DNA of 47,898 bases from the NCBI GenBank assembly GCA_021108035.1, contig JAIORQ010000101.1:1-47898 (forward strand), given 5' to 3'. The stretch's first letter is position 1, and each line of letters starts with the position of its first letter. The notes under the pieces are model-generated. The model searched no databases. It was not told where the DNA came from and was given only the letters and a program-made list of their open reading frames with translations. A program made the translations under genes and the position numbers. Origin of the DNA: Bacteroidales bacterium (GTDB lineage Bacteria > Bacteroidota > Bacteroidia > Bacteroidales > JAADGE01). Of this stretch, positions 35,139-42,757 are shown in pieces.

Positions 35139-35525
35139 ATGAGTTCAGTAGTAAGATTTTCAGAAGCAGCATCTATTGCATTGCACGGAACAGTTTTGAT
35201 TGCAAAATCAGATAAATTCTTAAATGTAACAAAGATAGCTGAACAAATTCAAGGATCACGTCATCATGTAGCAAAAGTGATGCAAAGACTTTCAAAAGAA
35301 GGATATATTAAATCTATGAGAGGACCTACCGGAGGTTTTGTTTTAGTACAGAAACCGGAAAAAATTTCTTTTTTAGATCTTTATCAAGCCATTGAAGGAA
35401 GAATAATAATTGAAGAATGGCCTGAAGGTTCTTTTGAAAAAAAATTATTAGGGAACATTACACAGAAGATGACACAAGATTTTATTGAATTTATGGGAAA
35501 ACAATTTGTTTCGGATTATTTATAG
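35139..35525 (+). CDS. Rrf2-family regulator paralogue without cysteines
   Basis: A 128-residue tandem copy of the preceding Rrf2 gene. The winged-helix half is nearly the same (MSSVVRFSEAASI start, SRHHVAKVMQRLSKEGYIKS helix and wing), so DNA recognition should be shared. The ligand loop has changed: the stretch with the three cysteines in copy 1 is shortened by five residues and reads EEWPEGSFEKK, and the whole protein has no cysteine. It therefore cannot bind an iron-sulfur cluster by the family mode. A strong terminator follows at 35543-35576, so the two genes probably form one transcript. Confidence 0.92.
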   Translation: MSSVVRFSEAASIALHGTVLIAKSDKFLNVTKIAEQIQGSRHHVAKVMQRLSKEGYIKSMRGPTGGFVLVQKPEKISFLDLYQAIEGRIIIEEWPEGSFEKKLLGNITQKMTQDFIEFMGKQFVSDYL

Positions 35526-35542
35526 TCAATAAAATCATTTTT

Positions 35543-35576
35543 AAAAAACTCCCGTTAATATTAACGGGAGTTTTTT
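35543..35576 (+). terminator. Intrinsic terminator after the Rrf2 pair
   Basis: A perfect 16-bp inverted repeat, AAAAAACTCCCGTTAA with its complement, centred on TA and ending in TTTTTT. The A-run on the left also makes it usable for the convergent S41 protease gene ending at 35602. Confidence 0.9.
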
Positions 35577-35601
35577 CTTACAGCAACCTGTATATTATGG
35601 T

Positions 35602-37695
35602 TTAATTCATATCAACAGCTATCTGAAATGTCTCTTCCAAATATATATCTTTTTTTAATTCTTTTAACCATGATATTGTACCGGCAGTTTTTACAGTATC
35701 TGAATAAAATTTCAGAGAATCAACTTTTGTTGTATAAAACTTTAAATCTGAAATTCTGTTATCTGCATTCCTAAATCTTTTATTTATTAAACTTTTATCC
35801 TTTTCTTCTTTCATATAGTCTTTAATATTTAAGCTGACTAATGTATTATCTCGTAATTTTTTCAGATATTTAGAATAGTTATCAATAATTTGAAACGATG
35901 TATCGTTTGATATACGTTTAAAACTTTCTGACCTTAAATAATCTGCATCTTGAGCAGAATTAATGATGCCGTAATCTGCTTTTGGTATCTCATCCCATTT
36001 AATCGGATTATCAAGTTCTTTTTCTCCTATATCTAATTCAGAATATGCATCAGGTAAAATAATATCCGGTTTAACACCCTTCAATTGCGTAGCACCACCG
36101 TTAATTCTGTAAAACTTTTGGGTTGTTATCTTAAGCTCTCCAAGTGGTTTTAAATCATTATTAGATTTTACCATTCTGTCAAAAGGTAAAAATCTTTGAA
36201 CCGTTCCTTTACCGTATGTTTGATTACTGCCTACAATAATCCCTCTGTTATAATCCTGTATTGCAGCAGCCATAATCTCGGATGCAGATGCACTGAATTC
36301 ATTTACCATAATCACAAGATCATCTTCATATAATATAAGAGAATCTTTATCGTCCAAAACTTGCGGCATTCCGTATCTTGATCTTACTTGAACAACAGGC
36401 CCTGTTTCAATGAAGAAACCTACAATATTAATAGCATCAATTAAAGAACCGCCTCCGTTATTCCTTAAATCAATAATCAATCCTTCAATATTTTCTTCTT
36501 TTAGTTTAACTATCTCTTTCTTCATATCCTCGGCACATCTTCTTCCGTTTTTATCACTAAAATCGGCATAGAATTGAGGTAAATTAATATATCCGATTTT
36601 CTTATTTCTTATTGAATCAAAAATAACAGCTGATTTAGCAAAGGTTTCTTCAATTATTACAACATCCCTGATTATCGGAATTACCATGATGCTTCCGTCT
36701 GCTTTTTTAACAGTAAGCCTTACTTCCGTCCCTTTCTTACCTCTGATCATTTTTATTGCTTCATCTAAACGCATATCTACAACATCTACAGGGTCTTCAG
36801 AACCTTGCCCTACTTTTAATATTAAATCACCAACCTCAAGGTCTCCTTGCTTCCAACAAGCACTTCCGGGTACTATTCGCACTATTTTAATATATGCGTT
36901 TGGTTGCGATAAAGTTGCTCCTATTCCTTCAAGTTTCCCCGATATATGAATATCAAAGTTCTCTTTATCTTTCGGAGGATAATATCCTGTATGAGGATCA
37001 TAATATTCTGCTATTGAGTTGAAATATATTGAAATTATATCTTTTTCATTTATCTTTGTTATGCGATAATACCAATCATCATATGTTTTTTTAACTTCTT
37101 CTCTTGATTTTTCTTCAAGTTCAGCAAAAGTTTTAACTTTATATGTAGTATCATTATCTTTTATTGCATCTTCTTGTATCTTTAATTTTGTTGCAAGTTT
37201 TATCATTACGGAATATTTCAAATATTTTTTCCAATTTTGTTTTAATTCCTTTTTATCATGTGCAAATTTTCTTTTTTCAAAATCTAATTCAATATTTTCA
37301 TTAATATCAAAATCAAAAGGTCGCTTTAATGCAAATTCAATGTATTTATTTAACTCCTTAACTCTTTCAATATAAACATCTTTTGTTATATTAAAAAAGG
37401 TGAAATCTTCGTTTGTAACTGCATCATCAATTTTGAATTTATATTCGGCAAATCTGTTAATATCAGTTTGAGTAAAAAACCTTTTATTATAATCAAGTTT
37501 TTGCATATAAATATTAAATACATCTTCAGAAAAATCATTATTTAAATTTCGATCTTCATAATGATAACTTTTCAAACTTTGTTTCATTAATTCTAATATC
37601 AATTTATTCTTTTCGTTTTGTATATTTACAATAGTAAACGAGGCAATTATTGAAAAAAGAAATATTACTGATATTATTATTTTGTTTTTTTTCAT
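35602..37695 (-). CDS. Tail-specific protease (S41A, Prc type)
   Basis: Serine protease that removes or trims C-termini of envelope proteins. A hydrophobic N-terminal segment (about 5-25) exports or anchors it. A long helical N-terminal domain (about 30-240) is typical of Prc, followed by a PDZ domain (about 253-335, EGIGATLSQPN...VGDLILKVGQG) and the S41 catalytic domain. The dyad is Ser470 in EFSASASEIMAAA and Lys496 in YGKGTVQ, spaced as in E. coli Prc apart from one extra residue. A C-terminal helical domain completes the 697 residues, matching Prc-type rather than short CtpA-type enzymes. Confidence 0.93.
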   Translation of the reverse strand: MKKNKIIISVIFLFSIIASFTIVNIQNEKNKLILELMKQSLKSYHYEDRNLNNDFSEDVFNIYMQKLDYNKRFFTQTDINRFAEYKFKIDDAVTNEDFTFFNITKDVYIERVKELNKYIEFALKRPFDFDINENIELDFEKRKFAHDKKELKQNWKKYLKYSVMIKLATKLKIQEDAIKDNDTTYKVKTFAELEEKSREEVKKTYDDWYYRITKINEKDIISIYFNSIAEYYDPHTGYYPPKDKENFDIHISGKLEGIGATLSQPNAYIKIVRIVPGSACWKQGDLEVGDLILKVGQGSEDPVDVVDMRLDEAIKMIRGKKGTEVRLTVKKADGSIMVIPIIRDVVIIEETFAKSAVIFDSIRNKKIGYINLPQFYADFSDKNGRRCAEDMKKEIVKLKEENIEGLIIDLRNNGGGSLIDAINIVGFFIETGPVVQVRSRYGMPQVLDDKDSLILYEDDLVIMVNEFSASASEIMAAAIQDYNRGIIVGSNQTYGKGTVQRFLPFDRMVKSNNDLKPLGELKITTQKFYRINGGATQLKGVKPDIILPDAYSELDIGEKELDNPIKWDEIPKADYGIINSAQDADYLRSESFKRISNDTSFQIIDNYSKYLKKLRDNTLVSLNIKDYMKEEKDKSLINKRFRNADNRISDLKFYTTKVDSLKFYSDTVKTAGTISWLKELKKDIYLEETFQIAVDMN

Positions 37696-37724
37696 TTCAC
37701 TTTATTTATTTAATATTAAATATC

Positions 37725-38027
37725 TTACTTAAAGTTATAAGAGTTATAAAAATTAGATAATGATTTTTTATCCTTATAATAATTTTTCATTGAATTTATT
37801 ATTTTTTTAAGTTCTTCATTTGAAAAAAAGTTTTTATAATAACGTTTAAATACTGCAATTTTTAAATCTATTTCTGAAATATCAGGTGTTACTTGTTTTA
37901 TATTGCTTTCAACAACTATTCTGCCGAAATTAATCAATTCAACTCCGATTATAAAACGCTCACTTGCTGTTTTTGAAAAAATAATTTTTCTTTGTTTTTG
38001 TATTATTTCATCGGTTGTATCAAGCAT
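37725..38027 (-). CDS. Small partner protein of the nucleotidyltransferase gene
   Basis: A 100-residue protein, unnamed family. The motif pattern (IIQKQRKIIFSKTASERFIIGVELINFGR...TPDISEIDLKIAVFKRYY) resembles a widespread small family, usually with MSPEERL...RARHPDASEEEL-like sequence, whose genes often lie next to AbiEii-type nucleotidyltransferase genes. Here the nucleotidyltransferase is directly upstream with 1 bp between the genes, which supports a two-protein module. No membrane helix, no cysteine motif. The role (antitoxin, adaptor or other) is unproven. Confidence 0.7.
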   Translation of the reverse strand: MLDTTDEIIQKQRKIIFSKTASERFIIGVELINFGRIVVESNIKQVTPDISEIDLKIAVFKRYYKNFFSNEELKKIINSMKNYYKDKKSLSNFYNSYNFK

Positions 38028-38028
38028 T

Positions 38029-38556
38029 TTAAATTAGATTGAATGTTTTTAAATTCAGTTTTTTACACCAATTTATTATATAATCTTTATCAATTTCTGA
38101 AATTGCAAGCAGGTTTTTTATATCTGTAATTTGTTTATCGCTTTGCAGTTGTTGTATCCATTCAATTTTTGAAATTATTAAATCTTCTGAAGAAACAATC
38201 CAAACGTCAAAATCTGCAATTTTTTCTCTTCTTCTTCGTAAAAATTCATGTTTACGGTATTCTGTATCTTTTCGAAGAATAAAATCTACTTTAAATCCTG
38301 TTTGGTGATCAATCACATTAAACATTCCTAATCGTTTAATCTCATCTTTTACAGTATTCTTATTTACATAAAAATTATCTTTGAATATTGATAAAAATTC
38401 TTGCAGATTTTCTTCATGTAATTCAATAACAATATCAATATCCAATGTCATTCGGGGAACTGTATAGCTGTTTAAGGCTAAACTCCCGGACAGCATATAA
38501 GGAATTTCCTTATCTTCAAGAGACTTTATAATTCTTTTTAGTAATTCAATTATCAT
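38029..38556 (-). CDS. Nucleotidyltransferase of the AbiEii/MNT-like type
   Basis: A 175-residue protein with the Pol-beta nucleotidyltransferase core. The GS motif is at 24-25 (MLSGSLALNSY), the DxD pair is Asp39 and Asp41 (TLDIDIVIEL), and a third acidic residue is Asp91 (FKVDFIL), so the catalytic triad looks complete. A C-terminal helical segment includes SSEDLIISKIEWIQ, conserved in this group. Such proteins serve as toxins (nucleotide transfer to tRNA or protein) or in defence and housekeeping modules. Together with the 100-residue gene 1 bp downstream it forms a compact two-gene unit. The unit has no visible link to neighbouring genes. Confidence 0.82.
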   Translation of the reverse strand: MIIELLKRIIKSLEDKEIPYMLSGSLALNSYTVPRMTLDIDIVIELHEENLQEFLSIFKDNFYVNKNTVKDEIKRLGMFNVIDHQTGFKVDFILRKDTEYRKHEFLRRRREKIADFDVWIVSSEDLIISKIEWIQQLQSDKQITDIKNLLAISEIDKDYIINWCKKLNLKTFNLI

Positions 38557-38650
38557 AATAAACTTTAAAACAAATTTATTTGTTTTAAACGAAATTTAAT
38601 CATTTTATGTTTTGTAATATATTTTATAATTTTAGGAAATTATTATAAAA

Positions 38651-38943
38651 ATGGATTCATATTCTTTTCCGCCGATTGTACAATTTGATGCAAAGATATT
38701 AATTTTGGGAACAATGCCTGGAAAAATTTCATTAGAAATTAATGATATTACGGATACAAACATAATGCTTTTTGGAAAATAATGTTTGATATTTTTGAAA
38801 CCGAATATTCAAATGATTATAAAATAAAGCAAAATCTTTTAAATAATAATAATAATATTGCACTTTGGGATATGTTAAAATTTTGTAAAAGAACAGGCAG
38901 TTTAGATTCGAATATCAAAAATGAGGAAGCAAATAATTTTTAA
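38651..38943 (+). pseudogene. Decayed DNA-deoxyinosine glycosylase gene
   Basis: The start encodes FPPIVQFDAKILILGTMPGKISLE, the signature beginning of hypoxanthine-DNA (deoxyinosine) glycosylases of the uracil-DNA glycosylase superfamily. After about 34 codons the frame is broken by one missing base. In the shifted frame the protein continues as YYGYKHNAFWKIMFDIF and then IALWDMLKFCKRTGSLDSNI, both diagnostic of the family. A stop at 38941 then ends it at ANNF, so roughly the last third of the enzyme is absent. Two separate lesions, frameshift and truncation, mark it as a pseudogene. It ends 12 bp before fmt. A sequencing error could explain the frameshift but not the missing end. Confidence 0.85.
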
Positions 38944-38955
38944 AAACTATAATAA

Positions 38956-39936
38956 ATGAGTAACAAAACAAAAGATAAATTCAGAATAATATTCATGGGA
39001 ACTCCGGATTTTGCAGTCGAAAGTTTAAAATCTTTGCAAGAAAACGGTTTCAATATTATAGGTGTTATCACTGCACCGGATAAACCGGCAGGAAGAGGTA
39101 AAAAACTCCAAGCATCTGCCGTAAAAAAATATGCAACAGAAAATAACTTAGCTTTATTACAACCTGCGAATTTGAAAAATGAACAATTTATAGAAGATCT
39201 TAAAGCATTAAAAGCAGATTTAAATGTTGTTGTTGCCTTTCGAATGTTGCCCGAAGTTGTTTGGGATATGCCGGAATTCGGAACAATAAACTTGCATGCA
39301 TCATTGCTTCCGAATTACAGAGGTGCAGCACCTATAAATCATGCAATTATTAATGGTGAAAGTATAACCGGAGTTACTACATTTTTTATTGAAAAGAAGA
39401 TTGATACCGGAAATATCATCTTTCAAGAAAAAGTTAATATTTTGCCAAATGAAACAGCCGGTGAACTTCATGACAAGCTAATGTTTGTTGGTGGTGAGTT
39501 AATTGTTAAAACTGTTGAAACAATAATAAAAAATGAAGTAAATGCTATATCTCAAAAACAATTTTCAAAAGAAACGGATAATTTAAAACCGGCAAATAAA
39601 ATTTTTAAAGAAAATTGTAAAATCAATTGGGATCAATCTATTGATAAAGTTTATAATTTTATCAGGGGATTAAGTCCCTATCCTACTGCATGGACAAAAA
39701 TGGTAAATATCGGATCTAAAGATATAATCTCTGTGAAAATATTTTTAACTGAAAAAATTTCTGATGAACATAATTTCTTGCCGGGTTCAATTATTTCAGA
39801 TAATAAAAACTTTATTAAAATAGCAACAAGAGACGGATATATAAGTCTTAAAGCACTTCAAATTCAAGGAAAAAAACAGATGAATGTTAAAGAACTTTTA
39901 AACGGATTTGATATATCAAAGTTTCAAACAGTATAA
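38956..39936 (+). CDS. fmt: Methionyl-tRNA formyltransferase
   Basis: Cytosolic enzyme that formylates initiator Met-tRNA using 10-formyltetrahydrofolate. Signatures are IIFMGTPDFAVESL (12-25), VITAPDKPAGRGKK, the catalytic region INLHASLLPNYRGAAPI with the Asn/His pair, and VTTFFIEKKIDTGNIIFQ with the catalytic Asp. The C-terminal OB-like domain begins with NWDQSIDKVYNFIRGLSPYPTAW. The 326-residue length is normal. Its start is 12 bp after the decayed glycosylase. Folate-dependent, so linked to glyA in metabolism. Confidence 0.97.
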   Translation: MSNKTKDKFRIIFMGTPDFAVESLKSLQENGFNIIGVITAPDKPAGRGKKLQASAVKKYATENNLALLQPANLKNEQFIEDLKALKADLNVVVAFRMLPEVVWDMPEFGTINLHASLLPNYRGAAPINHAIINGESITGVTTFFIEKKIDTGNIIFQEKVNILPNETAGELHDKLMFVGGELIVKTVETIIKNEVNAISQKQFSKETDNLKPANKIFKENCKINWDQSIDKVYNFIRGLSPYPTAWTKMVNIGSKDIISVKIFLTEKISDEHNFLPGSIISDNKNFIKIATRDGYISLKALQIQGKKQMNVKELLNGFDISKFQTV

Positions 39937-40050
39937 CCTGAATAAATACTTACGTGAGGGCTAAAGCCGTTCATAAGATTATGATTAAAAGAGTATCAAT
40001 GAAAGTGTATGAATTATTAAGGATAAAAAACAGCAATAAGCAATTTTTAT

Positions 40051-41598
40051 TTAGTCCAATTTTTTAAACTCTAATTCCGTGAAATGAAAATCCGGATTAT
40101 GTATATCAACTTTCAGTTCTTCAACCTTTCCGTCAATTCCAATAACAAAATTGACAGTTCCTTTAGGTAAGGTTGGTGAATTTTTCAACTTTATTATAAA
40201 AGTATTATAATGCCAATGAGATAAATCGCCGATTAATACCGGTGAAGGTAAAAAATCAAGAACTAAATGTCCGTCTTCTATTGTTACTTCTGCGTTGCCG
40301 TATAAATCTCCGCCATAAGTTCCGGTATAATCAGATAATTTTAAACTTGGTTTTGTATTTAAAACTCTGTTCTTATACTTTTCCTCTTCATCTTTTTTAT
40401 CCTTTTTTTTACCGTACTTATATAATTTCAGATAAAATGCACTCCAATCTTTTGTAGTCTCTCCGAAATAATCATCTATAATATAATACATTAAAGCTGT
40501 CGGTAAATAATTTATATTGTTCGTTAAAACCACTATCCCGAAATCTTTTTCAGGAACATACATAGTTTGAGATATCATGCCGTCGGCTCCGCCTCCGTGA
40601 TTAACAACTTTTACTCCTTGATAATCAAAAATTGACCAACCTAATCCATAAGAACTGAAATGCTTCGTAGGAAAATAACTTAACCATCCTTTACTTGAAT
40701 TATCAGGTGTTTGAGTTGCTTGCATTTCCCAAATTTGCATTTCATCAAGTATTGTGTCATTTTTATAAATACCTTCATTCATTTGCAAAATTAACCATTT
40801 ACTCATATCTTCCACATTAGAGATTATCGCAGCTGCCGGAGCCACATTATCCCATGACATATATTTAATTGGGAGCGGATCTTTACCGGTTTCAATATGA
40901 TGTGGCATTGCAATATTTGTTTTCCCTTTTAATTCAGAAACAGAAAGCAAAGAATTTTTCATACTCAATTTCTCGAAAAAATTATTCTTGATATAATCTT
41001 CCCAAGTTAAACCTGTTACTGCCGGAATAATTTCTCCTGCTGCGGAAAACATAATATTTGAATATCCGAAATGAGTTCTGAAACCGTATTCAGGTTTTAA
41101 ATATTGCGCTCTTTCAATAACTTCTCTACTTGAATAATTAGTTTCATACCATAACAAATCACCGCTGAACGTTTTTAAACCGCTTCTGTGACACAGCAAA
41201 TCACGAATTGTCATTTCTCCTGTTACATAATTATTATACATCCTGAACCAAGGCAAATAATCAATCACTTTATCATCCCATGAAATTTTTCCTTGATCAA
41301 CTAATTGAGATAAAGCTCCGGAAGTAAATGATTTTGTATTCGAAGCAATCGCAAATAAAGTTTTTGTATCAACTTTATCTTTTTTGCCGAATTCTCTTAT
41401 ACCGTAACCTTTTGCAAAAGCAATTGAATCGCCTTGTACAATTGCTACTGCCATTCCGGGTATTTGCCATTCATTCAATGCTTTATTTAAATATTTATCA
41501 AGTTCTGTAAAATCAATTCCTGCTTTATCTTGTGCATAAAAATTAAAATTGAAAAGAAGCAATAAACTTGCAGTAAAAAATTTATAATATCTATTCAT
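40051..41598 (-). CDS. Beta-lactamase-fold serine hydrolase
   Basis: Exported protein of 515 residues in the class C beta-lactamase/PBP4/esterase EstB group. The start at 41598 (MNRYYKFF) gives a normal signal peptide ending FYAQ; an in-frame ATG at 41619 would add seven residues. The SxxK motif is SNTK in FAIASNTKSFTSGAL (Ser86 and Lys89 counted from this start), the second motif is YSN in FGYSNIMF, and HGG in VNHGGGADG fills the third. The C-terminal 90 residues form a DUF3471-like beta domain. Substrate may be D-amino-acid peptides or esters. The start overlaps the end of the carbonic anhydrase gene by 8 bp, which suggests coupled translation. Confidence 0.88.
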   Translation of the reverse strand: MNRYYKFFTASLLLLFNFNFYAQDKAGIDFTELDKYLNKALNEWQIPGMAVAIVQGDSIAFAKGYGIREFGKKDKVDTKTLFAIASNTKSFTSGALSQLVDQGKISWDDKVIDYLPWFRMYNNYVTGEMTIRDLLCHRSGLKTFSGDLLWYETNYSSREVIERAQYLKPEYGFRTHFGYSNIMFSAAGEIIPAVTGLTWEDYIKNNFFEKLSMKNSLLSVSELKGKTNIAMPHHIETGKDPLPIKYMSWDNVAPAAAIISNVEDMSKWLILQMNEGIYKNDTILDEMQIWEMQATQTPDNSSKGWLSYFPTKHFSSYGLGWSIFDYQGVKVVNHGGGADGMISQTMYVPEKDFGIVVLTNNINYLPTALMYYIIDDYFGETTKDWSAFYLKLYKYGKKKDKKDEEEKYKNRVLNTKPSLKLSDYTGTYGGDLYGNAEVTIEDGHLVLDFLPSPVLIGDLSHWHYNTFIIKLKNSPTLPKGTVNFVIGIDGKVEELKVDIHNPDFHFTELEFKKLD

Positions 41599-42262
41599 AA
41601 TATGTTTTATTGGTTTCAATATGAGTTAAATAATAATCAGGTAATAAACCGTCTCTAATCAATTGTTCTTTCTTTAAATCTTGTTTAATAATTTTTCCTG
41701 TATAAATATCAAAAATCCAGGCATGAATCATCGGAAATTTTTTATTTTTTAAAGAACGTTGATATACAGGAGTTTTTATAATATTTTTAGCTTGCTCAAT
41801 TGCATTAATCTCTGACAGACGATCAAGTCTTTTTTGAGCATCTTTAATATGAGATAATTCAACAATATTTTTTTTATATAAATCATTAACAGGTGATATC
41901 CAATTTTCAACAAGACCTTGATCTACTCCGTCAACTGCTGCTGCGATACCACCGCAACTATAATGACCTACAATAATAATATGTTTAATAAATAAATATT
42001 CAATGGAATATTCCAAAACAGATAAAAAATTTATATCTGTTATGTTTACCTGATTAGCAATATTTCGATGAATAAATATCTCGCCCGGCTCAGCTTTTAC
42101 TAATGAGTTCAACGGAACTCTGCTGTCCGAACAACTAATCATTAGATATCTCGGAGTTTGGTCTTCGGATAGTTTTATAAAATAATCTTTATCTTCCTGT
42201 AATTTCTCCTTAATCCAAAGATCATTATTTTCAATCAATTCATTAATTTTCAAATATTTCAT
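41591..42262 (-). CDS. Beta-class carbonic anhydrase
   Basis: Cytosolic zinc enzyme that interconverts CO2 and bicarbonate, 223 residues. Zinc ligands are Cys44 in CSDSRV, His100 and Cys103 in GHYSCGG. The catalytic dyad Asp46-Arg48 is also present. IFIHRNIAN and SVLEYSIEYL are conserved helices of the family. The start at MKYLKINELI fits other bacterial members. It is upstream of the serine hydrolase in an overlapping pair. Confidence 0.95.
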   Translation of the reverse strand: MKYLKINELIENNDLWIKEKLQEDKDYFIKLSEDQTPRYLMISCSDSRVPLNSLVKAEPGEIFIHRNIANQVNITDINFLSVLEYSIEYLFIKHIIIVGHYSCGGIAAAVDGVDQGLVENWISPVNDLYKKNIVELSHIKDAQKRLDRLSEINAIEQAKNIIKTPVYQRSLKNKKFPMIHAWIFDIYTGKIIKQDLKKEQLIRDGLLPDYYLTHIETNKTYYE

Positions 42263-42757
42263 CTAAAACTAATTATTTTTTAAAAATATAAAATATTCTC
42301 AAATAAAAAATGAATATGATATTTTTTGTTATTGTTTTTATCAACATGCCAATCCGTCATAGCAATTACAATAAAACCATGCCAATTTTACCGACACATA
42401 AATAGGTCTTGAATTTGTAATATTTGCTAAAAAAACTAAAATAAATTGATTTAGAAAAGTAAAAAGGTTGTCTAACCGGAAGTGTCTGTCTGTTAAGTCA
42501 TCTGACAACTAAATTTGCAAATTACCGAAAATTTATATTTCTAACTGCATGTAATTTACAGTAAATTCTGGAGTTTAAAGACCTAATTTAACTTTTATAA
42601 TAAAAAAACCAATTTTTTTATTCTGTATTAATATAATTATTGTATATTTAGAAATTAAACACATAAAATTATTTTTACACATAAACTTCCTTATTGTCTG
42701 ACCTTAAAGTATATAGCATTTTAATTAATTAATAATTCTTAAACAAAACAGATCATT
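42263..42757. other. Intergenic region before the VWA-domain gene
   Basis: About 495 bp between divergent genes. A 9-bp direct repeat CATGCCAAT occurs at 42345-42353 and 42378-42386. A weak 6-bp inverted pair GTTGTC/GACAAC lies at 42467-42472 and 42504-42509. The section is slightly richer in GC at 42463-42510. No exact -7 box, terminator or coding frame was recognised; promoters for both genes are presumably here. Confidence 0.35.

Noticed and set aside
42463-42510. Insertion-sequence end or transposon scar
   Set aside because: Only a 6-bp inverted pair and slightly higher GC are seen; no transposase, no second end.
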